Shown one piece after another: positions 38,130 to 49,729 of a DNA stretch of 64,000 bases; within the stretch, counting starts at the first letter, position 1; every line of letters starts with the position of its first letter. Origin of the DNA: Trichopria drosophilae (Eukaryota; Arthropoda; Insecta; Hymenoptera; Diapriidae). The notes under the pieces were generated by a model, which was given only the letters and a program-made list of their open reading frames with translations, had not been told where the DNA came from and ran no database searches. The stretch is from the NCBI GenBank assembly GCA_030407085.1, contig CM059587.1:101365001-101429000 (forward strand), read 5' to 3'. The position numbers and the translations under genes are program-made.

Positions 38130-39640
38130 GTAAAAATGAGAACAGGAGGATTCCGTCTCGTATCCTCGTTGGGGCGTTTAGCTTTTACGAGTCTCTTCGT
38201 CTTTCGCTCATCTTTGCCTCTTTTCCTCTCTTTTTTTTCCTTTCCTTCTACCGCTCCCGTCCCGCTCTTCTTTCACGGACGGGTGAGACGTGGCAATTCT
38301 ACGTCGCTGTCGAGTCTTACGTGCCCGGTTTATTTTCCGGAATCTTCGCTTTCGCGAGAGGTGCGATAAAAATTTTGCGACGTATACGCTTTTACGATCG
38401 AACTTGGAAATAGATATATATACATCGACGGCATTACGGCATTTCCCGCTGTCTCGCACCGCCCCCGCTTCGACTCTTTTGAGCACTCGCGCGACCCCCG
38501 ACCCCCACGGCTTCTCGCCCCCCTATCGTTATGCCCACACTCGTGGGATTTTATTTGCGCGACCGGGCTTTAACGTTTGTCACCCTGACGGGGAAATGCA
38601 TTTCTAAATTCCGAAATGTTGGGGACTCGTCCGCGCCGACCGATACGTGCTCCACCGCCTCTTCTCGCGTGGCTGAACTTTCCTGCCGTTCTTAATGTTC
38701 TGCTCTCTGTTCTTGTTTTTTTACCCGCCTCCCACTTGGTTCTTTCGCGCTTTATTAGTTTTTTCTTCGAGCTCAGCGCGTTTTATTATCGAAGTTCCGG
38801 GGCGCGTTTTGTCGTTAAACGCCCGTTCGCATGTGAGCTTTATTCGCGCATTTTATACTTCGAGTTTATTGGGGAATTTTATACTTCCGTGGAATTTCAA
38901 TATTGTAGTAATATGCCTGTATAGTGCGCATTGTCGTATTGAATTATTTGCATTTCCCAATGCTCTGCGTTTCTTTTATTTCCGCCCTTACGGATGGCAA
39001 CATCATGTACGTTTGCGTATGCTCGGATGGGCTACAACGTTTTTAAATATCACTCCTCGATCCCTTGCCAAAGTACCCACGACGGCTTACGATTCGTTCC
39101 TTCATTCAACCAACGCCCCGGAGAAAATTTCATCGACTCCGCACATTGAAAAATGTATCAGTTAGGTGCAATTTCATTTTGCCTCATCCGCCGAGTAACG
39201 AATAGGCTCTCGACATCTTTATCGTTCATAAAACGCAATTTTCCGAGTCGTCCATAAATTCCTGCCTCTTGAGAAATTGTTTAAGCGGCTTCATCCGAAT
39301 GCGGGACCTTTCCAAAAAAGCAGCAAAATGCATAAATACACACCGGCAGTCGTCGGGTGAAGAATCGAACGCCGATGTCGTCTGGAGGAAAAACGACGTT
39401 TATAACGCGGCCCCGAGACAGCTCGCAGTTTGTTTTCAAAGGACAGGTAATAACGGCTCATGGCTATGAAGGAAGCGAGTGGCAGAGAATGCAAAACGTT
39501 TTGTATGCAGACGGCACCTGTCGTTCCGACACCCGGCACACGTGATCAAATTCCCCAAGTTAAGGCTCTACGGGACTGTACTTCGGTACGAAACGGAACT
39601 TCATTGTAGGACGTCGCGAGAGTCGTAGAAATTGAGCAAT
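38130..39640. other. large CpG-rich island with pyrimidine-rich + strand
   Basis: The longest well-defined GC-rich block on the left of the 40-42 kb region. The plus strand is notably C/T-rich at 38200-38280 and 38690-38770, so plus-strand frames (38290-38607, 38616-38924, 38695-39165) are rich in F/S/L/P. These frames overlap each other and a minus frame (38208-38486), and I see no domain. Probably regulatory; an untranslated exon is possible. Confidence 0.5.
38160..38204 (+). repeat. duplicated block shared with 33945-33990
   Basis: Same orientation and near-identical over about 42 bp (core TTTAGCTTTTACGAGTCTC), followed by a pyrimidine tract as at the other copy. Confidence 0.6.
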
Positions 39641-40899
39641 TTTTGGCTCCTCGTAAATCAGCACCGATGAGTTTCTTGTATCTGTCACTGGACAATTTCC
39701 TCGGTTCTCATCTGAAAATCCACCAGGATGCGCGGTACCAATTTTCAGTGAATTTTTCTCAAATTCGACTCAATTTTCCATTTTAAAGATAGTTATTCAG
39801 GTTGGAATATATTTTTTATCATCGGATCGCCCATCTAGAAAATGGATTAGAAGGCCACCGTAGTTGAGCAATGTGAATCGATGGTTCCGATGATTTTACA
39901 TTCTACCAGAATGAATCGCTGGTGAGCTTAAATAATGTCTGGACAAGGCTATTGTTCCGTCCCTTGCTAGAAATCCCCTAATTGATAGCGATTGAATGAG
40001 AGCATTGTGCTACCTCGAACTACTCCACATCTTCAAATTTACCTAGACCTCCAAGGTAGCTGGAGTACCCTTTTTCGGAATAAAGGTATAATAAATGTGA
40101 AACTTGCCGTACATTATACAACCCAATAAAACGTAACTTGCAAAGTAATAAGATTGAATAAACCATTAGGTGTGTAACATGAAACAATGAGTGCCGGACA
40201 AAAGACAGTTTTTTAACAACCTGAAAAAATAGTACCATAATTAAACCATTGATCATTTACTAACAAACCGGAAATTGTTTCAACAACCGTAAAAAGATCC
40301 TGGTCGTATATAATTCTTAATGTTTTGAATGGTTTCTTAGATTAAACCTTTTTCTCCAACTACCAACCCGAATATTCTGCGACAATAATCAGTAAAAGAA
40401 CGATTTTTAGGACAATCTTCTAGAGACTGTCAAGGTTGACCATAAAAAATAGACCGTGAGAATACGCCCCGGAGAATGAACCGTCAAAATATGAGGTTAA
40501 AGAATTTCATGGTTTCTTTGGCTTCAGGACATACGAAATACGCCAAAGTGGAAACAGTTTCTCATGTCTAATACGACGATCACTATATGAACATTAAAGG
40601 TCATTTAAGACTACAATCAAGTCCAATCTTTCTATTTCAGAAAACTTAATATTTCCGAAGATCAAACTAATAAAGTCATTTTTCTCCCCTGGCATAATAG
40701 CAGTAAGTTTCTTCGTTCCCTTCGACAAAGAACAATTTTCTTTGTACAATGTAAGTTTTTCCAACCCTCTGCCAGTAATTAACTATGAACTGGTCGGCTA
40801 TAACGGCACATTATATGTACTTTAAGACCCTCTTCGCAAGTGTCGACACTGTCAGCAAAAATCATTTGTTTAGCCGTCGAGCTGTCACGATAAAATTCC
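39641..40899. other. non-coding stretch of intermediate GC
   Basis: No gene or clear repeat recognised. The 78-codon minus frame at 40020-40256 has no features. Confidence 0.5.
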
Positions 40900-41369
40900 G
40901 CTGGCACGGTGAAATATTCTGCCAGCAATCCTCCGGCTCATAAACAGGCCCGTAAAGGATTACGAGAATTCAAGTGTCTGCTCCAAGGGGAGAAGGAGCC
41001 ACCCCACATTCTGGACATAATTACACATACTAGGCACGTATATCGCGAACGTTTCGCTCAGGCTGCACATATTCTTCACGCACCTGCACGTACGGCGTTG
41101 AGTTGACGTTCGAGCATCCTGTACACACCCAACGTTTTTTTTTTGCACCTACATCTACGCCATTTCCTGCCGTTCCTCCTAGAGGCATTGTTGTACATCC
41201 GCCAGGGTGTCTATACAGCAAGAATCGAAAAGTTTCGTATGACGTTTTTATTGGTAGATTAAATCACAGGGATGATACTGCCTCTGTTACGCTATGAAAT
41301 CGTGTCGCCAGTTATGAGGTAAATTACGAAAGGATGAACTATTCCGCATGGAGCTGACACTGCCTGATT

Positions 41370-41425
41370 TTTCGTGATCTCTTGAGGTCAACGATCTTAT
41401 CCGCATAGGGACGCATCGAGCACCT
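41370..41425 (+). repeat. block shared with 58095-58150
   Basis: TCTCTTGAGGTC...ATCCGCATAGGGACGCATCGAGCAC corresponds to TTTCTTGAGTCC...ATCCGCATAGAGGCGCGTCGTGCAC at 58.1 kb, same orientation, followed in both by pyrimidine-rich sequence. It may be a low-copy repeat or a duplicated regulatory element. Confidence 0.55.
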
Positions 41426-42104
41426 TTTGCCCCTTTCCCCTTCGATTCTCCCTTCCACTTAAATCGCGTAATGTAAACTTATTGTGACAGAATAAATCCA
41501 TGCATGCCCCATCCTCAGGGATAAAATCAGTCGTTGAAAGGCTGGGAAAATTAGGCGCCATAGTTTGAATTTTCTGCGACATTGTTCAGAATTCAAAGAA
41601 CGTTTCACGAATCTTGATTTAGAGCATATCATAAATATAATCGCATATTTTATAGTCTGTTTTTTACCTATCTAACCCTGGCAGAGTAAGTCCTCTCTCT
41701 TTTTTCTCATGTTGAACGTCTTCATTCGTTCTTGGACCGATAGTCATAAAGAGGTTAAAACGAACAAGGAAAGAGAATCGCGGTAACACGCGACGGACAA
41801 ATCTGCGGAATCCTGTCGCGACATCCGCTACCTGATAGAACCTACATGGGATTCTCTATCCTTTTCAGCCTCTCGACACAAAAAATAAAGCAGGGAGAGA
41901 ATCGAGAGAGAAACAAACAAAGAAAGACAGGCGGGCGCATGTTCAAACGCAGCGGGTCGCCAGTCTCGGCTTGCCGAAATTCCTCGATATACCGGGTGTA
42001 CCTGTCGCGGCCCCCAACCGGCCCGGAATTCCGATTATGCAGAAAGGGAAAGGGACGTACGACTGTTCCGGGAATTGATAAAAAAACTGTATATTGACGA
42101 CCAT

Positions 42105-42146
42105 GGTACTGACGTGCATCGCTTTGGTACTGGCGTGCATCGCGGA
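42105..42146 (+). repeat. 21-bp tandem pair
   Basis: Two adjacent units, with GGTACTGACGTGCATCGC in the first and GGTACTGGCGTGCATCGC in the second. Confidence 0.75.
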
Positions 42147-42735
42147 TTGCACTTTCGTAATTAGACCCGAGTGCATCGAGTCTTCACTTAGCCGCGGGTT
42201 TTGCTAGTCGGCGCTAATTATCCGTTTCAAGGAATTGATTTATCACGAGTACTCTTCGGCTAGCATCGCTTGGCAATTTCGCAATCGGTGCACTTAACCC
42301 AGTAACGTAGGTTGCGGATCTTTTCTGAAAGCGAGCGCCATTCCCGGAAACTTTCGTGACCTTTCGGGTCGCGCTCCAAGTAACACCTTCCGATTTAACG
42401 AGCTCAAAGGGATCTTTTTTACGGTTAAATACGCGAAATATCTCAATCTTGCCTGCTCCTACGTGGCTTTTTAGCAATTGCACTTAAATGGGCCACTTTT
42501 ACCGAGTCTGGGGGGTTATTGGGGAGCTTGACGACTATATTTATTGATTAGCGATTTTACGAGACGGGCAAATGTTGTCGGATTTACTTTGTCCAACGTT
42601 GTTAAACTGACAACACCTGCATGCTGTAGAATTATCTGACAGGATGGAGCAAACGTTAACACAGCGTGCGGTCAGAATCAACGCCGCATGCGTCGGATAC
42701 GTAAGACTCGCATTTGAGGATCAGCCCCCGCTTAC

Positions 42736-43219
42736 GTGTTAAGCCTCTATAAATTATCGTGTTATTTTAAGTCGAACCACGTGAAGTTAGCTTTATTTCA
42801 CTTTGCCAGTATATTCCTCCATAGGATAGCTTTGCTGGGATTATCAAGTCCGTATTATGATTTACCTAAAAGCAGTAAATGTGCATTTTGGTATCATCAA
42901 ACTGAGAAAAGGGATAATTTTGATGTCATTCTGCAAAACAGCGAATTTCAAACTGCAACTCGCCATTTGGCTAAATTAATAGTGGACAAAGTTGTATTAT
43001 ATCTAATTTATTTGTCAATAACAACGATTATTATTATTATTTACCTTATGGAAATGTATGCTTGGAAAATATGTATTTTCAGAAAAAAATGGCTACTTTT
43101 AAAATGTTCAATAGTAATTCAATGGTAATAACAAATAAACTTTAAAAATTGAATATGTAAAATGTTAAAATAATTTGTCTATGAATAATTGTATGGATAA
43201 AATCACTCAATTTACAAGT
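42736..43219. other. AT-rich spacer with one long open frame
   Basis: A 130-codon plus frame (42736-43128) is the longest in A/T-rich sequence here. It ends in a run of hydrophobic codons from an ATT repeat (43027-43042). I do not recognise it and treat it as chance. Confidence 0.4.
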
Positions 43220-43640
43220 TTTGGGGGTCGTATTCGCAGATAAATTCGAATTCGCGGACATTTTTTAAACATTCAAAATGGCGGATAAAATATGGCGGTT
43301 AAAATTATGTAATTTCTCGAAAGTATCGCTAAAAGCTCTGCTCAGGGAATTCATGCACAACATAAAACTAAACTTTTTTTAAATTCAAAATGGCGGTCCC
43401 TAACAAGACGGTTAACAATTAAAAAAGTTCGTGCAGTTTTCCGGAGGTTTCTGGAGTCATGACTGGGAATCTGAAGTCAATTTTAAAAAACGCAAGATGG
43501 TGGATAGAATAATGTAATTTCTGAAAAGTTTAACTAAAATCTATTGCAAGAGTTTTCACTCGAATTTTACGCAAATCTAATTGAAATACGAATCTTAAGT
43601 CTTTTTAAAAAGAAATGGCGTATATAAAAGATATTACATT
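43220..43640 (+). repeat. three degenerate GGCGG modules in tandem
   Basis: Phrases AAAATGGCGGATAAAATATG (about 43276), AAATTCAAAATGGCGGTCCC (about 43382) and CGCAAGATGGTGGATAG (about 43492) are spaced by about 110 bp. They are preceded by GGGGGTCG or GGAGTCATGACTGGGAATC, as in the TTAA-flanked family. Ends are not seen. Confidence 0.55.
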
Positions 43641-45560
43641 AATACAACAAAAGTTGATAATTTATATTGAAATTTTTAAAACTTTGTCTATAGTGAATTT
43701 CCAGTCTATCAGTTATATTAAATTTGATGAATAATCTAATACAATTGGTAGAAAAGAAAAATGGTATTTTTTACTACAGTAAAATTTTCTCCTTCACGAA
43801 CTAAAAAATAAACCTGGCAGAATTTGGAATATTATTTAGGAAGTCTGCTTTAATTATGAAAAAGGATATTGAATTTCTTAGAAATTGATATATCAATAAT
43901 TGTTACTGGTTATGTCACCTGCATTTTATCCTGATTAAATTTAGTAGAAACTGATATTAGATTTGCAGCAGCACTCAAAAACTAACAATGATTCTCGTGT
44001 ATTTTGAAATGGGAATAATAAAAAACCTGTAATTTTTTCAACAATCGTTCAAATATTCGATACTTTAAAATAAAAAAAATCGATTACATCTGCTAAAGCT
44101 GATTAATTTTATTATGAATTAAGTGAATTTCATTATTATTCCATTTTTTTCATATTACGCGCGTTTGAACTGGGGTAATCGCTTATTGGATATTTTTTAT
44201 ATTTTCTATATGTCCCATCAATGGAGGAGGTGAGCCAATTTAGCCCATTTGCTAACCTGGCTCCACGTGGGCGGGCCATCATTAAAATACTATATTTAAT
44301 ACATCCTAATTACGCAGTTTGAGCTATTCTTTGTATTCTGTTTTAGTACCGAAAAGTTGTTGCATCTAAACAATTCCTATAAAACATTTCCGAAATTAAA
44401 TCTAAAGAAGATTTAAATTTTTTTCTAACAGCACTACACTATCAGTTCAATTTGTAAAATACTTATTAGTAGCCGATTTGATCATTTATTGGGATGAATG
44501 TCGCAAACCAGATTCAAGTTAGGCTCTATCTGGGCTCCCGTCAATTATTTCATATAGGCTTGACTAGTCGTTTCAGTTCCTTCAGTAGTAAACGGTGCTT
44601 GTTAATGAAGTTAATGAAGCTCTTGCGCTCTAAAACGGTTGAAGTAATTTGGTCAACATAATAAATAGTAGTGTAGTAAAGATATTTCAATCATTTCGAG
44701 TATACTTTGAATCCCACAGATTAAATCTTTAATATCGTCCTAATTAGGAGAAGATTATTTACTCCAAAGGACCCCAAATTGACTCCTTTAGTTTGAAACT
44801 TGACTCAGGGTTCAGTTGCTGGATGTTTTCTCCTTTGGAATTAAATTGGACTCCAACAGTTTTGTTGTCTATGTTATTAGTTTCATCTATAAGAAACCAA
44901 GAGTGCTAAAAATTATGAAGTGGAAATTAGCAGCCAGAGTTAGCCGCCAGAGAGCCGGCCATTAACTCAACCATATTTGTTAAATATGTTTTTGTTTTAA
45001 AATGAGGGTGTATAATAGCTGCAAAATATTACACCTCATTTTCGAAACTCCCAAGAATATTTTCAGAAATTTAAACGATGTCGAGGGGTCATTGTTTATA
45101 AAAAAAATTAACAATTATTAACTTTTCTAAACAAATATCATACGCAAACTCGAAATCCATCCAAATTTTCAGGACATGTTTCTAATAGATTCCCGAACAA
45201 AATGGCAAAACGATCTTTCCAGGGACGGACTTCATTGTTTATAAAAAATAATTCTTTGTTAAAGTTGTGATTCAATTTGTGGAATTCATAAAAGCAAATT
45301 CAATGAATCCCTGAATTTAATTTGTCTATCTACGCTATCGATGCTGGAATGAAAATCAAGTGGATGATCTACATAAACAAATCATCTAGAGAAATCGCGA
45401 TCATTAAAATAAATACTGAATCTTTTTTCTTTTCAATTAATATGCTAAAAGGCAATCATTATTCGATCAACCGTTTTACGAAGATTCCTCTTCTCGGAAA
45501 ACTCAATCTCTCCTGAAATGCATCAAAGGAAAATATAATCCGAAAAAATATATTTCTCCA
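43641..45560. other. AT-rich stretch
   Basis: No gene recognised. A direct repeat CATTGTTTATAAAAAA occurs at about 45090 and 45234. The phrase ACTCCAAAGGA and related ACTCC phrases recur at 44760-44865. Confidence 0.5.
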
Positions 45561-46352
45561 TCGATATCTTCTTTCAATCACGTACCATCTGTAATCTTTT
45601 CATAGCATCTCGTGAAATTCGCGCATTCAAACCGCGTTGCGTTGATTGGTTGAAAGGATTCTTTTCAAAGCGCGTCTTCGCACAGAGGTGAACATTGCGA
45701 GAGAGAGAGAAAGAGAGGCTCAGAGAGACATGAGTGAGAGATACGTCAGAGAGGAGATGTAATTTCTTTTCCTGTAATATTTCAAATACCCCTGCACGTC
45801 ACTTGGGAGAAAATAGCCGAGTGTCCTATTTTCTCGACACTTTAACCTTAGCGCAGCGAGTTCGCGTTATCTACCACCAAAAAGTTACGGATGACTTTGT
45901 GCACCAGTTACGTCACTTTTTTTACTTAGTTCCACTCTGACTGCTTCAGACAAAGTCTCTTTAAATCGCGATTGCTTCAAAACACCGAACATCCAGTGTA
46001 ACGTAAGGTAATGAATGACTGGGTAATTTGCTAAAGCACAAGCTCAATGGCGGACGCGATTCAAACGATTAGTCCGAGATAGGATTGATGCCCAACTCAA
46101 AGTACCGCAGGTTCCCAATATCACGAGTGTATGCCGAAATTTCAGAACAGTTTCTGTACTAATTTCACGCCTTAACCCTATCAAAGGGTTGCATTAGCCC
46201 GAGAAAATTGACGATCGATATTTCCTGGAACGAAAAATCTTTGTTTGCAGAGTAAGTAGTAAAGCGTTGTGACCATTTTTCTACTTCAGGAAGTGAAATT
46301 TCATTAAATAAGATCAAAAATTTAGCTATATTTAACGAAAAGTAAATTTTTA
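45561..46352. other. spacer of intermediate GC
   Basis: Contains a (GA)n run at 45699-45718. No gene recognised. A small palindrome CCCTATCAAAGGG lies at about 46175. Confidence 0.5.
45699..45718. repeat. GA-rich microsatellite
   Basis: GA dinucleotide run with one interruption. Confidence 0.85.
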
Positions 46353-46970
46353 CACAGGTCGACAAATTTTAGAACCAAGAACCAGAACATACTTTTTCGG
46401 AGGTATTTGACGCGCTGAATTCGAATCCGACCTCGGAATAGCCCCTACACGTCAGGTTTTTGAGATATTTTAACCTAAAAGTGCAAAAAGTACGTTTTTT
46501 GGGTCATTCGAGGGGCTGTAATTTCAAGACAGATTTTTTTTTCTAAAGGATCGTCACGGTTTCTCAAAGTACTATTTTTGCCCTTCAAAATCAGTTTTTA
46601 AACTTAGAAAAATCTTTATTGGTCACTAAGATATTGCCTGTTTAAGTTTCTGAGTTTGGCAGATTCGGCGATATTCAGAAACTGAGCCGAATCAGATAAA
46701 GCTTCAGAAAATTCAACAGGCGATATCTCAGTGATCAATAAAGATTTTTCTAAGTTTAAAAACGGATTTTGAAGAGTAAAAACAGTACTTTGAGATACCT
46801 CAAATGTACCAAAAAAACGTACTTTTTGCACTTTTAGGTTAAAATATCTAAAAAACCTGACGTACAGGGTCTATTCTGAGGTCGGATTCGAATTCAGGGC
46901 GTCAAATACCGTTGGAAAATATGTTCCGGTTCTTGATTCTACAATTTTCTCAAATTTTGTCGGCCTGTGT
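46353..46970. mobile_element. foldback MITE, about 618 bp
   Basis: Nearly the whole element is a palindrome. Left arm landmarks are CACAGGTCGACAAAT, CCAAGAACCAGAACATACTT and ATTCGAATCCGACCTC. The right arm repeats them reversed (GAGGTCGGATTCGAATTC ... GTTCCGGTTCTTG ... GTCGGCCTGTG). AACCTAAAAGTGCAAAAA occurs once per arm (about 46472, and reversed about 46825). The ends match the element at 25342-27268. TA at 46351-46352 and 46971-46972 may be the target duplication. Non-coding; the 71-codon minus frame inside is incidental. Confidence 0.75.
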
Positions 46971-47100
46971 TATAGATTGATTTTTCATTAAAAAAACGTA
47001 GATTTATTCATAAATACGGCTCACTTTTCTATCCATATAGAGTAAATTCTCACTTTTAGCAGCTTGAATCGGGAATTGCATCAACCAAATGCATTTACAT

Positions 47101-47790
47101 CCAGCTGTAATAAATGTTTCTTCAGCCCAAGGTCAGGTGGATCTAATTTACGGGGGAGCAAGGTACCGGAGGACAATTGGTGATGGACTTAGGCCAGCGG
47201 AAAATGCAATTCCTCACTCTGTGGCGTATTAAGAGCCAAAATTATTCGGGCGCGAGAAATAAATGCCGGGGGAAGCAAATAAGTAAACGGGGCCGAGTGA
47301 GCTCGGGAAAAGCTCACCGTGGTGACAAGTAAAACGCGACGTCGTTGAGACCTCGTACCGAAACAAACGTGACACCTAGTCCCGTGGCCGCACATAACAA
47401 TGTACACGAGGGAGGCCCAGGTGCTCGAGGGGATTTACAAAGTGCAATTCTTTCGCGGAAAGTGCCGGGACGACGCGACGTGGCAAAACAATATACGACC
47501 CGTGACTCTTTGCGCCACGAAGAGGCGAAACCTACATAGGGCCGGTAGTCACGTACGCGCCTCGGGCGAATCCTGGTTACGACTAATTGATAAATGTGTC
47601 GTTAAGATGTCGTAAATCGACATGCGCTTTAAGCGCAAGGATTTTTATCGATTCTTCGTGCCGCATTTTTGTGCCCCAGAATGAACTTTAATAAACGTCG
47701 GCTGTCGTCGGCACTGCCCGTTGTGACGTGTATACGGCACGAGCCACTTCGGAAAGCCAGGTCAAAGTATTTTCTTTGGGTCAAAATATA
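47101..47790. other. CpG-rich island
   Basis: GC-rich block, densest at 47240-47600. Overlapping short frames occur on both strands (47189-47407 minus; 47345-47539 and 47400-47615 plus). No domain recognised. Confidence 0.5.
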
Positions 47791-47872
47791 ACGTTGATAT
47801 TTATCCAGGTTTCTTTGAATTTACGATTCCGATGGCAATGTAATGTGATGACTGGTCCTCGTAACTCATTAA

Positions 47873-48726
47873 CCCTTTGGTGGATACGTTGTACTACCTA
47901 GAATTATTCACATTTCATTACTTTTCTCGCAGAATAGGAAAGATATGGATACGAAATCTTTTTCGATTCCTTATAAGGAATATATATATATATATATATA
48001 GAACCTAAACAACTATAAAAAAATGTTATAAACAAATAAAATTGCAAAACGGTTTTTTTACATTTATCTATAAGGGCTTTTAGATACGTTCATTTAATCA
48101 CCCGACGTTAGATTTATTAAATTCAAAATGGTTGATGCAATATGGCGGACAAACCAAATTTCAAATGCCTCATTTTTAACATTTGTTACTCGTGAGTTTT
48201 CGGGTCTCTGATTACGAATCCGACGTTAATTTTACAAATCCTCACAAACATAGTTACTCAGAGATTTTCAACTTTGCTTAATAAGAATATGATGACAATG
48301 CTATACAAGATTCGTAATTAGCCTCGGCAAATACATTTATGAAGAGAACATCATAAGTAGTAGAATTTTTTTTATCACTGATCAAGTATTTAGAATTTTG
48401 CAAATCTGAAACCGGATTCATCATTTTGAATGTTGAAAAGCTTAATAACATCCTTCATTCGTATCCAACACTCCTCAAGTAGTTTCATTATTAATTTTTT
48501 TTACTATATTTGAATTTCCATTTTGAATTTTGATAAATTGATGCCTTATTTTCCTTCAGCAATCGCAAACACTCACCAGTAGCTATTTTCGCGAGGATTT
48601 ACTGTTTTTACCTGTTAGTTATATTCTAAAAAAGTGGCGAAATAAAAAATACAACAAAATGACTAAAAAGAGCATATAAAGGAATGCCGCCGCAGCGGGC
48701 TCTTGTGGTTCCTATAACTAAAAGGG
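47873..48726. mobile_element. possible TTAA-flanked element, about 854 bp
   Basis: TTAA flanks at 47869-47872 and 48727-48730, with ends CCCTTTGGTGG and AAAAGGG. Only about 6 bp of the ends match. It contains the GGCGG module (AAATATGGCGGAC-like sequence at about 48140, GGGTCTCTGATTACGAATCC at about 48210) and a (TA)10 run at 47981-48000. The boundaries could instead be two separate insertions. Confidence 0.45.
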
Positions 48727-48755
48727 TTAAAAGAAGAAAGAATATCTCACTTTAA

Positions 48756-49230
48756 CCCTTTCCCGCGCATATTTTTCTAATGAACCATTTTTCATGAAAC
48801 TGGGTATTCGGAGGTTTTTGGGGTCGCTGATCACAAATTCGAACTCAGATTTTGAAAATTCAGAATGGCGGATTTAAGACGTGCGACCAAAATGTAAAAA
48901 TTTACTTGATCCAGATGAAATTGGGTACTCGTGGGGTTTTAGGGTCGCTGATTACGAATTTACATTCAATATAGCTAACCAAAAATGTAATCTCAATCCG
49001 GTAATTTTTTACATTTTTGATCAGCCATATTGTCTACGCCATATTGAATTTGTAAAATCTGAGTTCAGATTCTTAATCAGCGACCTCAAAAAAATCCCTC
49101 GTTACAAGTTTAATCTCGATCAGGTAATTTTTACGTTTTGGTCGGCCAGATTGAATTCGTCATTTTCAATTTTCAAAATCTGAGTAGAGATTCGTAAACA
49201 GTAACCTTAAAAACCCCCGAGTACCTGAAC
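48756..49230. mobile_element. array of GGCGG modules in both orientations
   Basis: Starts with TTAA (48752-48755) then CCCTTTCCCGCGC. It carries two forward modules (GGGGTCGCTGATCACAAATTC ... GAATGGCGGATT; then GGGTCGCTGATTACGAATTT) followed by two reversed modules (TTCTTAATCAGCGACCTC; GATTCGTAAACAGTAACC), making a large inverted repeat. A matching right TTAA end is not seen. The 100-codon frame at 48881-49183 is a by-product. Confidence 0.6.
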
Positions 49231-49729
49231 ATTTGCAAGCGACTGTATTTTTTCTATAAAAATGACCATTTTTAGTTGTTTATTTGTTTATAAATTATAA
49301 TGTTAAATAAATATTGACATAAATGCAATATGCACTTCTGCAACTCCAACTTACATTGAATTTAAAAAAAAACGGGCGCAAATTCATTATTTTATCGTTA
49401 AAAAATCAAATTTCCAACTAGGATTCCATGGTTAATATATATACTGTGTCGGAAAGGGTGGCTATCTCTCTACACGTGGAATGATTTTATTGGTGATTTT
49501 ACCATTCGAAATGGTAACTTTAAAATAAGTTTATTGAATACAGAAAATTACCATTTCTGGAAAATATTACTGAAGATTTGTCTGACTATGAAAAATTCTA
49601 AGAACTTATAATCATCAGGTTGTCATAAGTCTGTCAAAAAATTGCCATCTGGAATGATAACATTTCCAAAAAAATATTTATCTGTGGTAGAGTGAATAAT
49701 TAGCAATCCTACTAAAAGAATGAATTTTT
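49231..49729. other. AT-rich spacer
   Basis: No gene recognised. Confidence 0.6.

Larger units (their letters stand above)
40900..42735. other. CpG-rich islands
   Basis: A run of GC-richer sequence with maxima near 41.1, 41.9 and 42.3 kb. Short frames on both strands overlap and none shows a domain. It contains the block shared with 58.1 kb and the 21-bp tandem pair at 42105. Confidence 0.45.

Noticed and set aside
38695..39165. 156-codon plus-strand open frame
   Set aside because: Composition simply reflects a pyrimidine-rich strand. It overlaps the open frame at 38616-38924, and no family is recognised.
42736..43128. 130-codon plus-strand open frame in A/T-rich DNA, with a hydrophobic stretch near its end
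   Set aside because: For this base composition and window size about one frame this long is expected by chance. The hydrophobic run comes from an ATT repeat and no family match is recognised.
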